This document shows positions 16,206-26,600 of a stretch of DNA of 38,742 nt, piece by piece. The stretch lies in contig PMOK01000026.1 of the NCBI GenBank assembly GCA_003162425.1, positions 1 to 38,742 on the forward strand. The letters run 5' to 3'. Source of the DNA: Bryobacterales bacterium (GTDB lineage: Bacteria > Acidobacteriota > Terriglobia > Bryobacterales > Bryobacteraceae). Within the stretch, counting starts at the first letter, position 1, and each line of letters starts with the position of its first letter. The translations under genes and the position numbers were made by a program. The notes beneath the pieces were generated by a model. The model saw nothing but the letters and a program-made list of their open reading frames with translations. It was not told where the DNA came from and did no database searches.

Positions 16206-18470
16206 TTATTGAGCGCTCCGACTTAGTTCGGCGGCGGCGCCTTGGATTGCTTCGCCGGCGTTTTCCAGGACTTTGCCGACTTTGACCGTTTGCTCATCCA
16301 CCAGCTTCCAGTCTTTCTGCTCGATGCTCTCGCGAACCGCGGGCAGCGTCTTAACGCCGTAGCCGGTATAGAATCCGGGTGCGTAAATCTGGTGCTTGAA
16401 CCACGGTCTATTTGGGAGTCCGTCCTTGAGAGTAAGGGAACGCTCCACCTGGACCAGACGCATATTGGCGTCGCGCAGATTCGCGCGAGCCAGGGCGGAG
16501 CCGCCGTTTTCAGACGCATGGGCCAGGGCGTGGTCGTAGAGCTCGGCGGCGCGTTGTAAGGCGACGAAGCCGTTTTCCAGTGGCGCGAAATTCAGGAATG
16601 GCGGGACTGGCTCCTTGGCCGGCGGAATCTTTTTGTGCCGTGGATCGTCTATTGCGGCGAAGACACCCTCGTCGATCGCCTTGTTGCGCTCGATAATCTG
16701 GTCCCGTTTATCGCGGGCCAGGCGCTCCACTTCGTCGATGTAGCGGCGAATGGTTTCCGTGAGGTTGTCGAAATCGAATGGCAGCAGCTCGGCACCGGCC
16801 AAGCGCAGAACGGCTGTACCGGCGGTCTGAGCGAGCGCGCGGCCGTAGACAAAATTCGTGTCGCCGAAATGCGTGTACCAGTAGAAATCGTCATAGGCGG
16901 AATGGTAGATACCGCCGCCATCTTCGCCACCGAACCCGAGATCGAGCGAGGCGATTCCGATGTGGTCCAGGAAGGCGGTGTAGTCGGAGCCCGAGCCGAG
17001 CGCGCCGATGCGTAGGTCGGCACGGTTGCGGGCCTCCTGGCGATCGGTGGCGTCAGGATTTGCAATGCGAAAGGCTTGCATCCGTTTCCAGACGGAAATC
17101 TTCGCCTCGGGATCTTCGATATCGCGCGCCACGCCATTGATAAACTTTTCGAGCGTGTGAGAACCTTCCGCGTTCAACCTGCCGCGGCCGTTGCTATCGG
17201 AGTTGATATAGACCGCGGCTTTTGCCGCAAGTTCCTCGGCATGCGTTTCGGCCCACTCGGTGGAACCGAGCAAGCCGGGTTCTTCGCCATCCCATAGGCA
17301 ATAAATTATGGTGCGCTTTGGTTTCCAGCCTTGTTTCAACAGCAGACTCAGCGCGCGGACTTCTTCCATGAGTGCGGAGGCGCCGGAGATGGGATCTTCC
17401 GCGCCGTTCACCCAGCCATCGTGATGATTGCCGCGGATAATCCACTCGTCCGGATATGTGGCGCCGGGGATGGTGACAATCACGTCGTAGATGGGCTTGA
17501 TATCGAAGTTGAATTTCAGATTCAGGTGCACCTTGGCGGGGCCGGGTCCAATGTGATAGGTGATGGGCAACGCGCCGCGCCACGCCTGGGGAGCGACCGG
17601 GCCTTTCAGCGCCGCGAGCAACGGCTGGGCGTCGCCATACGAAATGGGCATCACGGGAATTTTGGTTAAGGTGACGGCTTCACTGAGAGGGAGCCGCTTG
17701 GCGTCCTTGGTGGCGCCGACGCCGGGCGTGAGCGGGTCGCCCGGATAGACCGGCATGTCCATCACGCTGCCGCGCTGCGCGCCGTCTTTTGGACGGTACG
17801 GTCCTTCCGGGAATGTCTCGCCGGCGAAGTAGCCATCCTCGTGCGGATCGGAATAAATCAGGCATCCGATGGCGCCATGCTCGGCCGCCACCTTGGGTTT
17901 GATGCCGCGCCAGGAACCGCCATAGCGCGCGATGACGATAGCGCCTTTCACCGATATGCCCAGCCGATCGAGTTGTTCGTAATCATCCGGGATTCCGTAG
18001 TTCACATAGACCAGCGGGGCTGTGACGTCGCCATCGATTGAGTAAGCGTTATACACGGGGAGCTGCTCGGTGTGCTGCGAAGAAGTGGGGTCGACGCTGA
18101 CGGTGGGTTCTTCGATCTTGGCGGTGAAGTGGGTTGGTTCCAACAGCTCTAGCGAGCGCTCTTTGGGAGTGGGGAAGAGGACGTCGAAGGTTTCGATCTT
18201 GGCATCGAAGCCCCATTCCTTGAATTTTGAGAGAATCCACTCCGCGTTGTCTTTGTCGTAGGGAGAACCGACGTGATGGGGCCGGGCCGAAAGGCGCTGC
18301 ATGTAGGCGCGCACGTTGGCGGGATCGGGGATGGCGCGGAACTTGGCCTCCCACTCGCGCTCATCGCGCGTGGAATCGGCGGAGTAGCCGCGCAGGGGGG
18401 CGATTTCGGCTGGGCGGGCGAGTGGGGTGATGAGTAGTGTGCAGAGCAGGTGGACGACGGGTGTTTTCAT
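16206..18470 (-). CDS. Secreted M28-family peptidase, glutamate carboxypeptidase II-like
   Basis: A 754-aa exported zinc peptidase built like glutamate carboxypeptidase II. The order is signal peptide (about 1-21), PA domain (about 125-300), M28 catalytic domain (about 325-560) and a transferrin-receptor-like dimerisation domain (about 610-750). All metal and catalytic residues line up: His 349 (GNHHDGW), Asp 359 (GAEDPISG), Glu 396-397 (WDGEEPGLLGSTEW), Asp 425 (NSDSNG) and His 523 (YHSAYDDF). It should trim C-terminal residues, often Glu or Asp, from small peptides outside the cytoplasm. A TACAAT (18496-18501, minus) could be its -10. No SD is visible. Confidence 0.95.
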   Translation of the reverse strand: MKTPVVHLLCTLLITPLARPAEIAPLRGYSADSTRDEREWEAKFRAIPDPANVRAYMQRLSARPHHVGSPYDKDNAEWILSKFKEWGFDAKIETFDVLFPTPKERSLELLEPTHFTAKIEEPTVSVDPTSSQHTEQLPVYNAYSIDGDVTAPLVYVNYGIPDDYEQLDRLGISVKGAIVIARYGGSWRGIKPKVAAEHGAIGCLIYSDPHEDGYFAGETFPEGPYRPKDGAQRGSVMDMPVYPGDPLTPGVGATKDAKRLPLSEAVTLTKIPVMPISYGDAQPLLAALKGPVAPQAWRGALPITYHIGPGPAKVHLNLKFNFDIKPIYDVIVTIPGATYPDEWIIRGNHHDGWVNGAEDPISGASALMEEVRALSLLLKQGWKPKRTIIYCLWDGEEPGLLGSTEWAETHAEELAAKAAVYINSDSNGRGRLNAEGSHTLEKFINGVARDIEDPEAKISVWKRMQAFRIANPDATDRQEARNRADLRIGALGSGSDYTAFLDHIGIASLDLGFGGEDGGGIYHSAYDDFYWYTHFGDTNFVYGRALAQTAGTAVLRLAGAELLPFDFDNLTETIRRYIDEVERLARDKRDQIIERNKAIDEGVFAAIDDPRHKKIPPAKEPVPPFLNFAPLENGFVALQRAAELYDHALAHASENGGSALARANLRDANMRLVQVERSLTLKDGLPNRPWFKHQIYAPGFYTGYGVKTLPAVRESIEQKDWKLVDEQTVKVGKVLENAGEAIQGAAAELSRSAQ

Positions 18471-18539
18471 TTGGAGGTTTCGTTTCGGAATGGATATTGT
18501 ACCGTGGCAAGGGCATCGTGGTCGTCGGCGGCTTGAAGA

Positions 18540-18583
18540 GCGGGTCCTGGGGGACCCGCGCGGACCAGGGGGTCCGCCCCACA
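18540..18583 (+). repeat. Double hairpin-family element, GCGGGTCC and GCGGACC stems
   Basis: GCGGGTCC (18540-18547), loop TGGG, GGACCCGC (18552-18559), followed at once by GCGGACC (18560-18566), loop AGGG, GGTCCGC (18571-18577) and the tail CCCACA. It lies in the 136-bp gap between the M28 peptidase start and the GH172-like gene end. Confidence 0.9.
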
Positions 18584-18606
18584 GGCTGCGAAGAAGTGTA
18601 CAGGGA

Positions 18607-20808
18607 TTACCAGACTGGAACAGGTTGTTGTTTTATTTTTAGGATTGCTTCGCGGGCGGTGTAGACTACGCGGTGCAGCTTGAGGGTTTGTTGCAAAGCT
18701 GGTAATGCGCTGGCGGCGGCTGGGCCGATGTTTCCTAATGCTGACGCCATGCTGCGGAGCACGTAGGCTTGATCGTCGGTGATCAGCAGGCGATCGGTCA
18801 GAGCTTCTACGGCGGCTTTGGCGGATGGTCCGATGCTTCCCAACGCGTCGGCGGCTGGGGCGCGCACGTAGGGGATGGGATCGTGCAGCGCGGTGATCAA
18901 TGCCGGGACGGCAGCGACGGCTTTGGGGCCGAAGGATTGTAACGCAACAGCCGACAAGCTGCGCACTCGCGCGTTCGAGTCCGCCAGAGATTTTTCCAAG
19001 GCTGGAACTGCGGCTGCGCCTGGCGCTCCAATCTGGGAGAGGGCCCATGCGGCGGCCGAACGAACGTCCGGGTCTGGATCGCTCAGGGCCTGCGCGATCT
19101 GATTGACGGCCGATGCCGCGTCCGGTCCAAAAGAACCGATGGCGCGGATGGTCTCAGCGCTGTTCGGTTGATTGAGATATGCCGAGAGGGGGCGACCGCG
19201 GTAAACGATGCCGGAGGTGGGTGTGGCGGGTGCGCGCGCCTCGATCGACGGCGCCTCAGACGCTGGAGGAATTCGCTCCAGTGCGACGTCATTGACGCCG
19301 AGGTAGTAGCCGGACGAACGTCCATCCTTCCCCACGCACACGAAGCTGAGCGTATGCCGTCCTTTCTCCAACTGCAGCCAGCCCAGCGGACGATCCACCG
19401 CAACGTAGATTTCCGGCAAATAATTGTGGAAGACCTCGGAACCTGATGCAGGGATTTCGGAAGTTGAGGCCTCGCGGCTGTCAAGATTGGTTGGCTTTCC
19501 GTCCAGGAGAGCGTAGTAGTCGCCGTAGTCGGGCGCCTGGGCGATGCGCGCGACGATCTCGTAGCGGCCTTTCTCGGGAACGTCGAGGGGAATGTTGATG
19601 CGCGATCCGACGCCTTCGGCTTCGAAGAACAAAAGATCGCGTCCCCAATCCACTTCCCGCTGCACGGAAGCTTTACCTTTTTCCGTAGTCACCTCGGCGA
19701 TGGAATCCTCCACGGCTATCTGCAAAGCATTACCGAGCGGAAGGCGGGCTTCGCCATACGGCGGCTCGGGAAGGTCTTCATTCACGCCTTTCTGATACCA
19801 GAACGCGGCGCTCGAAAAATAATCCGGCCGCTCTTCGAAGCCCGATCGCAGCGAGCCATCGGCGTTGTAGGTCCAACCCGCGTGTTCTATGCCCGCCCAC
19901 AGCGATTTCGTGAACGGAATGGGATCGGGAACATGCCAGCGGTAGCCGGTGAGCCTGGCGCCGATGCGCTCGCCCTCGGCCACCGGCGTGCCATACCAAG
20001 AGCTGTAGGAGACGCGCAGGCCCCAAGCTTCGTTGAAATAATCCTCGGTGCCCGTGCCGGCAATCTGCGGATGTTTGGCGCCGTCGACGTAAAACAGATC
20101 GTCGCCTTCGCCGAACCAGCCCACGCCGGCTTGAATCACGTTCAGCACCGTGCCTACGTAGTGGCCGGTTCCTTTCACGTTCAAAAATTCGTAGTGCTTT
20201 CCGGATACAGCGGGGCGCTCCTGGCGATAGTAGCCATGGAAATACGCGACATCATCGGGTAAGGATGCGTGCTTCTGCCAGTCGACGTGATAGTAGAACA
20301 TAGTGACGGGACGGTTGCCTTCATCGGTGACCGTGATTTTGCAGGATTCGCGAAATGGCATGGGCCAATAGCTGTTGCGGGCGCGGCCGAATGAGCTGTC
20401 GCGGATGGGTAGAGAATCCAAATCCCGCTCGTATCCGTGGCCGACGCCGAAGAAATCTCCCAGAGGGACGTCAACGCTGGGGGTTTTCTTTCCGTCGTAA
20501 TAGACGCGCAGCCTGACTAACCGAGGCCATGCGAATTCGTTGTCGGCTACTGTGATCCAGATGTGATCCACGACGCCAGGGCCACGCAGATCGGCCATCA
20601 CGAACGTCTCGCCGGGAAAAATGCGCTTGCTATCGTCGTTGCTCGCGACGTAGGGGTTGTCGCTCGAGACCCGATGCGCGGAGAAGTTTTTCAAGCGCGG
20701 GAGGTCGGTTAGGGATTGCGCGGGTCCGCAAGCCGCGGCGACAATGATCAATGCGTAAATGCGAATGGCCTGTTGTTCCACAGGCAACAAGGGTATCAGA
20801 CGCGGCAT
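18607..20808 (-). CDS. GH172-like (DUF2961) protein with C-terminal HEAT repeats
   Basis: A 733-aa exported protein. After a hydrophobic N-terminus (YALIIVAAACGPAQS, with a possible lipobox Cys 27) comes a DUF2961/GH172 catalytic domain at about 40-370. It includes the motif GTGTEDYF (251-258), whose Glu is a likely active-site residue. GH172 enzymes act on fructofuranosides or arabinofuranosides. A beta-rich, carbohydrate-binding-like segment follows (about 390-512), then about five HEAT-type repeats (545-725; for example DPDPDVRSAAAWALSQIG). The ATG at 20806-20808 is only 5 bp from the divergent gene; a GTG at codon 10 is a reasonable alternative start. The enzyme-HEAT fusion is unusual. 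Confidence 0.85.
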   Translation of the reverse strand: MPRLIPLLPVEQQAIRIYALIIVAAACGPAQSLTDLPRLKNFSAHRVSSDNPYVASNDDSKRIFPGETFVMADLRGPGVVDHIWITVADNEFAWPRLVRLRVYYDGKKTPSVDVPLGDFFGVGHGYERDLDSLPIRDSSFGRARNSYWPMPFRESCKITVTDEGNRPVTMFYYHVDWQKHASLPDDVAYFHGYYRQERPAVSGKHYEFLNVKGTGHYVGTVLNVIQAGVGWFGEGDDLFYVDGAKHPQIAGTGTEDYFNEAWGLRVSYSSWYGTPVAEGERIGARLTGYRWHVPDPIPFTKSLWAGIEHAGWTYNADGSLRSGFEERPDYFSSAAFWYQKGVNEDLPEPPYGEARLPLGNALQIAVEDSIAEVTTEKGKASVQREVDWGRDLLFFEAEGVGSRINIPLDVPEKGRYEIVARIAQAPDYGDYYALLDGKPTNLDSREASTSEIPASGSEVFHNYLPEIYVAVDRPLGWLQLEKGRHTLSFVCVGKDGRSSGYYLGVNDVALERIPPASEAPSIEARAPATPTSGIVYRGRPLSAYLNQPNSAETIRAIGSFGPDAASAVNQIAQALSDPDPDVRSAAAWALSQIGAPGAAAVPALEKSLADSNARVRSLSAVALQSFGPKAVAAVPALITALHDPIPYVRAPAADALGSIGPSAKAAVEALTDRLLITDDQAYVLRSMASALGNIGPAAASALPALQQTLKLHRVVYTAREAILKIKQQPVPVW

Positions 20809-20813
20809 ACTTT

Positions 20814-22934
20814 ATGAAGATGGTCAAACGCTTCTTGCCTCTCTTTCTGGCGGTTTCCGCCGTTCTCGCGCAAGACACCCTGCACCGGCCGGAGGAAAAT
20901 CAGATCCCCGGCCCTCGCGACGCGGGCGACTTCGACGCCTGGCTTCGCGACTTGAAGATCTGGCGCGCTGAACGTCTCACGCGCATGGGATATAACGACG
21001 CCGAGTACGCCCGTCCCGAATTGCAGTGGGCCCAGCGTGACTTCGTACAGCCCCAGATGATGTGTGAGGAGCGCTATTTCTACGATCCGGTTCAGCGCCG
21101 CTATACGGTGGACCGGTACCTGGATGACCTCGAGAAGCGTTATGGGGGAATCGACAGCGTGCTGATCTGGCCTGTGTATCCCAACATTGGAATCGACAAT
21201 CGCAATGAGTGGGACTTGCATCGCGATTTGCCCGGTGGAATTCCGGCGCTGAAGAAGATGGTGGAAGATTTTCACCGCCGCGGCGTCCGCGTGCTTTTTC
21301 CCACCATGCCTTGGGACAACGGGACGCGTGATCCGGGCATGCCGCATTGGGAGGCTACTGCGAAACTGATGGCGGAAATCGGCGCCGATGGAGCGAATGG
21401 AGACACCTTCAGCGGACTTCCGCGCACTTATCGCACGGCTTCTGATGCCACCGGTCATCCAATCGTTTTTCAGCCTGAAATCGCGCCGGCCAGCGATGAA
21501 GGGCTGATGTGGAACAACCAGAGCTGGCTGGTGATCGAATTCGGTTTCGCGCCCCCGGCCAGCAAGTTGAAATGGCTGGAGCCGCGGCACATGATCGACG
21601 TCGTCAACCGCTGGGGACGCGATCACACCGACGATCTGCAGTATGCGTTTTTCAATGGGGTGGGTTTCGAGAGTTGGGAAAATATCTGGGGCATCTGGAA
21701 TCAAATGACTCCGCGGGATGGGGAAGCGCTGCGCCGCATAAGCCGCATCGACCGCAATGTCGCGGAGCTGCTGGTTAGCAAGGACTGGGTTCCGCATCAC
21801 CCCACCATGCAATATGGAATTTTTTCCAGCATGTTTCCGGGCTCAGGGCGGACGCTATGGACGCTGGTGAACCGCAATGAATTCGATATCGCAGGTCCGC
21901 AGCTCAAGTTTCAAGACGCGCCGGGCCGGCGTTATTACGATATCTGGCACGGCGTTGAGATTCAGCCGGAGGTCAACGGCCCGTTCGCTACGCTTAGCTT
22001 CCCGATGGAGGCACATGGCTTCGGTGCGATCTTGCTAGTGGAAGCCGGAACGCAGGTGGAAGGGCTGGATAAACTGCTCACGCTCATGAAGGCATCGGCT
22101 GCGGTGCGCGTTCAGAGCCTATCCGCTGAATGGAAATTTCTGCCGCAGCAGACGGTGGAAATTCGGCCCACGGTGAAGTTTACTGAAGCTTCGGCGGGGA
22201 TGGTCCAGATCCCAGCCGGCGAGTTTCTTTTCAAGGTCTCGGGCGTGGAGATAGAAGGCTCCGATTGGATTGGCCTCGACGTGCAATATCCCTGGGAGAA
22301 TTCGCCTCGGCGCGGCCACGCGACGAAGATGCAAGTGAAATCGTTCTACATGGACAAATATCCGGTGACGAACGCGGAGTTCCTTTCATTTGTAGAGAGC
22401 TCCAGCTACAAGCCAGCGGACGATCATAATTTCCTGCGCGACTGGAAGGATGGCAGGCCTCAACCGGGTTGGGAGAACAAGCCGGTAACGTGGGTGTCGC
22501 TCGAAGATGCGCGCGCTTATGCGCAATGGGCTCGAAAACGGCTGCCGCACGAATGGGAGTGGCAATATGCTGCGCAAGGCGCGGATGAGCGCGTCTATCC
22601 CTGGGGAAATCAGTGGGACGACGCAGCCGTGCCGGAGCCATACAAGGGGCGCGATCTTCCCGGTGCGGCCGCGGTGGACGCTCATCCGCGCGGTGCGAGT
22701 CCATTCGGCGTGATGGACATGGTGGGTAATGTCTGGCAGTGGACTGATGAATTTGTGGATGAGCACACGCGAGCTGCGATCTTACGGGGAGGCAGCTATT
22801 ATCAGCCGCAGGGATCGATTTGGTATTTCCCGCAAGCGTACAAGCTTACGGAGCACGGGAAGTATTTGCTGATGGCGCCGTCGAAAGATCGGGCGGGGAC
22901 GCTGGGGTTTCGGTGCGTGAGGGATGGGAATTGA
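20814..22934 (+). CDS. Glycosidase-like protein fused to an FGE-sulfatase/SUMF1-like domain
   Basis: A 706-aa exported protein (MKMVKRFLPLFLAVSAVLAQ signal peptide). Residues about 85-410 look like a TIM-barrel glycoside hydrolase region (IDSVLIWPVYPNIGIDNRN, VRVLFPTMPWDNGTRD, GADGANGDTF), but I cannot assign a GH family. Residues about 461-706 form an FGE-sulfatase domain: MVQIPAGEF, then FYMDKYPVTNAEF, RLPHEWEWQYAAQG, MVGNVWQWT, ILRGGSYY and LGFRCVRD. The paired active-site cysteines of true formylglycine-generating enzymes after RGGSY are absent, so this domain probably binds ligand rather than modifies sulfatases. It is divergent from the GH172-like gene, 5 bp apart, suggesting joint control. 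Confidence 0.85.
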   Translation: MKMVKRFLPLFLAVSAVLAQDTLHRPEENQIPGPRDAGDFDAWLRDLKIWRAERLTRMGYNDAEYARPELQWAQRDFVQPQMMCEERYFYDPVQRRYTVDRYLDDLEKRYGGIDSVLIWPVYPNIGIDNRNEWDLHRDLPGGIPALKKMVEDFHRRGVRVLFPTMPWDNGTRDPGMPHWEATAKLMAEIGADGANGDTFSGLPRTYRTASDATGHPIVFQPEIAPASDEGLMWNNQSWLVIEFGFAPPASKLKWLEPRHMIDVVNRWGRDHTDDLQYAFFNGVGFESWENIWGIWNQMTPRDGEALRRISRIDRNVAELLVSKDWVPHHPTMQYGIFSSMFPGSGRTLWTLVNRNEFDIAGPQLKFQDAPGRRYYDIWHGVEIQPEVNGPFATLSFPMEAHGFGAILLVEAGTQVEGLDKLLTLMKASAAVRVQSLSAEWKFLPQQTVEIRPTVKFTEASAGMVQIPAGEFLFKVSGVEIEGSDWIGLDVQYPWENSPRRGHATKMQVKSFYMDKYPVTNAEFLSFVESSSYKPADDHNFLRDWKDGRPQPGWENKPVTWVSLEDARAYAQWARKRLPHEWEWQYAAQGADERVYPWGNQWDDAAVPEPYKGRDLPGAAAVDAHPRGASPFGVMDMVGNVWQWTDEFVDEHTRAAILRGGSYYQPQGSIWYFPQAYKLTEHGKYLLMAPSKDRAGTLGFRCVRDGN

Positions 22935-22937
22935 GCC

Positions 22938-22972
22938 GGTTGGCAGGCGAAAGCGCCTGCCCCACGCCCCAC
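22938..22972 (+). repeat. Hairpin-family element, GGCAGGCG stem (copy 2 of 3)
   Basis: GGCAGGCG (22942-22949), loop AAAG, CGCCTGCC (22954-22961), then CCACG and a second CCCCACA. It occupies the 56-bp gap between two convergent genes. Confidence 0.92.
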
Positions 22973-22990
22973 ATAAGCGACCTATTAACG

Positions 22991-23548
22991 TTAGTGGCCG
23001 TTCTTCTGGCCGTCGGCCAGGCCGGTGCCTGTGATTTGCTCTGTGATAAACCAGACCTGGAATTCGTTGGTGCGCAGAACCTGGCTCACTAGAAGATCGT
23101 TGGTTCCCTGGTCGCCGTTCTGATCGGCAGCATCTGCCAGCTCGCGCGTCTCGGCGATGATCAGCTCATGCGCTTCGAGCAGACGGAACAACTGGGTGTT
23201 GACATCTTCGCGGCCGCGCGGCGGGCGGGCGATGCGCGTGGTTTCGGCGACATCGTGCGCCATTGCGATTGACACTCCGCCCAGGGTTTGGATGCGCTCG
23301 GCCAGGGCGTCCACCAGCTCCGCTTGTTCGCCGTAGTGTTTATCGAATAACAGGTGGAGTTGATAAAAAGTGGGGCCTGCGACCTGCCAGTGATGTTTCT
23401 TGTACATGTCGCGCAACGTCATGGTGTCGGCGAGAAGAGGGTTCAGTTTATCGGCGTTGGTGAGCCGGATTTTCTGGTCCAGCGAAATTGGCCGGTTCAC
23501 CACCGTGCCGTATTCTTGGACGACACTTTGCGGGCTTTTTGTCTTCAT
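22991..23548 (-). CDS. dps: Dps-family DNA-protection ferritin
   Basis: A 185-aa cytosolic protein of the Dps/ferritin-like family. Dps dodecamers oxidise Fe(II) with peroxide and shield DNA in stress. The ferroxidase ligands align with the E. coli pattern shifted by two: His 53 (KHHWQ), His 65 and Asp 69 (LHLLFDKHYGEQ), Asp 80 and Glu 84 (LVDALAERIQTLGG). The C-terminal tail is a little longer than usual and ends GLADGQKNGH. No SD precedes the ATG. The gene converges on the GH/FGE fusion gene. Confidence 0.95.
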   Translation of the reverse strand: MKTKSPQSVVQEYGTVVNRPISLDQKIRLTNADKLNPLLADTMTLRDMYKKHHWQVAGPTFYQLHLLFDKHYGEQAELVDALAERIQTLGGVSIAMAHDVAETTRIARPPRGREDVNTQLFRLLEAHELIIAETRELADAADQNGDQGTNDLLVSQVLRTNEFQVWFITEQITGTGLADGQKNGH

Positions 23549-23611
23549 AACGAATTAGATCGCAGCGGCCGGAAAGCGTTGCACTTTTAAATGGCCCCCG
23601 GCCGCGTGCCG

Positions 23612-26600
23612 CTAGAACGACAGATGCATGGACAACTGCAGGAAGCGCGAACTGCCGAGGGTGTGCTGGATGATGCCCAAGCTACCTGAAGGCGGGAAGG
23701 AAGGCGGCCCGATGTAACCGGGGAAGAATTGAACGTTGTTGTTGGGCGCGTCGAAATCCGGGTGGTTGAAGAGATTAAAGGCATCGAAGTTAAAGCGCAA
23801 GCGAAAACGGTCGTTGAGCTGAAACGTTTTTCCGATAGTCATGTCGAACCGCACCTGGAATGGCGCCCGGAAGATGTTCCGGCCCGAATATCCATACAGA
23901 GACTCGTAATAGTCGCAGCCCGTTTTGTCGCACGGGGGCACACCATCTTGACCGGGCGCTAGAAACGCGGGTGCAAAATCGCTTACGTTGAGCACCGGCT
24001 TTCCCGCGTTGACGCCGGTGGTACCTTGCAGTTGGGCTTGTGCTACCGTGACGCCGGGCTTGAGCGGAACAATCGGATTGCCGATATAGTCGGCTGTGCC
24101 CAGATACATGCTCGCCACTGACCCGGAGAAGTCATAGATACTGTAGGGCTGACCGCTCTGCGCGACAGTCTGGCCGCCGACGATCCAGCCGTTGACCAGG
24201 GTCCCCAGGGCTTTGTTGGATGTTACCTTGGGTATTTGGTAGGTGTAATTGATCAGAAATACGTGAGTCTGATCGAAGTCCGCCGAACCATAGCTCGATT
24301 TCGGGGTTTGGGGATTGTTACCGGTGAAAAACAGCCCGAGACCGCTTTGCTCGTCCAAGGCGTGCGACCAGGTGTAGGAGGCCGTGAACTGAAGACCGAA
24401 GGAAAGCCGCTTGCGAACTTGAAGCTGCAGCGCGCTGTAATTGGAGATGCCTTCGCCGGTGAAAAGCACGGAGTTCATGTCGTAACCGATATAGGGAACG
24501 CGGATAGGAGCGTTGCCGGAGAACTCACTGGTCGAAATCGGTTCCAGGTCGAGGCCAAAATTCGGCGAGACCCCGCCGTACGAATAGATCTGACCGTTGA
24601 CGGGGTGTTGCGGCGTGGCAATTTGCGCCTGATTGAAAGGAATCGGGAGGATTTCATGCAGGCCGTGGTTGCCGACATACCCCGCGCTGAAGAGCCAACT
24701 GTTTCCTGGCTGGTATTGAAGATCGAAGGTCCAGTTCTCGGTGTAGGGCAGCTTATTGTTAATATCGTAGCCGCCAAACAGGAACGGCCCGAATGGGTTG
24801 CCGGCTGGGTAATTACCCGACTCGGTTTGCGAGATGTTTGGCAGCAGGGCTTGAAAAGCCGCCGCGCTACCGGGAGGCGCCGGCGGAGCAGCTGTTCCAA
24901 ACGGGGCGCTGAGGTTCCCACTCTTTAGCCCGTTAATCGGCAATACGAACGGTGGCGCCAAGGTGACACCGAAAGGACCATTGAAGCCGCCGCCGGCGCT
25001 GGGCGAAAGGTAGCTGAAGAACTCACCGCGGTCATAGTAAATGCCGAATCCGGTGCGCACAGTCAGCTTTGAGGTCGGGCTCCATGCGACTCCGATACGC
25101 GGAGCAAATCCCCACTGGCGTTGTTTCAACAGGGAGTTGCTGGCACCCGGAGTTCCGAATTGTTTGTTGTTGCCTGCAATCTCCAACCCGGAACCAGTGA
25201 TGGTGTCCGTGGCGGCGTTATAACCATAGAGGCTGGCATTGAAGTCGGTCAGCCTTCCGTACTTTTCAGAGAGTGGCCCGTCGCGGTCCCAGCGAAGGCC
25301 CAGAGTGAGCGTCAGGTTGCTGCGCATCTTGTAAGTGTCGTTGACGAATGCGCCCGCTGTGTCGGAGCGATAGTAGCGGCTGGCGCCACCGTTGAAAGCG
25401 GTGGAAGAGGAGGGCTTGTCGGCACCTTCCACGAAGTTGAGGAAAGTATTGAACCCGATGACGTCGGTATCGGTGTTGTGATTGACGATGTTGAGCTGGG
25501 TATGATCCCACAATCCACCGAACGCCAGAGTGTGCCGCCCTTTCACCCAATTGAGTGTGCTGCCGAATTCCCATTGGTTCTGATACATGCCGGCGTTGCC
25601 GAAACTCGCGCGGGTTCCGAAGGTTAAACCTTGGCTTACGGTGGGATCGGCCGAGGCGATCTCAAACTGAGGAAAAGTCTGGGAACCCAAGAGATTGATT
25701 CCAAAGTCGCTGGGCTTAAAGGGTTGTTGGCTTTGCCCGAAAGCTCTGAGCCGCGTGAAACCAGCGCGCTGTTCCCAGGTCAGACTGGGCGTAAGAATAA
25801 CGGTGTTATTGATGGATACCACCTGGCTGCCGGCCTGGAGTTGCTGGGGAAAGCCGAGGAGCTGGTTTACGGAGCCGAACGGGTTGGTGGTGGGATCGTT
25901 CTGAACGAAATATTTTACGGACAACCGATCTTTGTCGTTCACCACGTAGTCGATATTCGCGATTCCCTGATCGACGTTCGAGATGGCGTTAGGTCCTTGC
26001 TGGAAGACATCGTAGCCGAGATTGGTGGCCTGGGTTGGATTGGTGATTTGCGCGCTGGGGATGAGATATTGTCCGTTGGGCAGCTTCGCGTTGAGCATCG
26101 CGGCCGCGGCTGGGTTGATCTGGTTGGCGGTGATGGTTTGGCCGTAAGAGGATTGGATGGCGTTAATGATCCCCCCAGTGGTGCGGTCATTGGTGAGGCC
26201 AAGCGGGACGGTGGAGGTTCTGGCCGCATCGGCGGCGTCGGCCACGCGGACGCCTTGATAGGACACGAAATAAAACAGCTTGTCTTTCTTGATGGGACCG
26301 CCCAGAGTGGCGCCGAATTGGTTGCGATTCAGGAAAGGCACCTTGGTGGTGATGTCGGAAGAGGCGTTGTAGAAAAACGGAGCGGCATTCATGTCGCTGT
26401 TTTGGAACTTCTCGTAGATTTCTCCATGCAGCCCATTGGTGCCCGACTTGGTGAGCACGCTGATGTGCGCGCCGCTGTTGGCGCCTTGCGTGGCGTTATA
26501 CATGGCTGCGTTGACGGCGATCTCCTGCAATGCTTCGGCGGGAGGAGTCGGCAGGGCTTGGCCGATGGCGTCGGTGACGGAGGTGCTGGTTTGGATGGAG

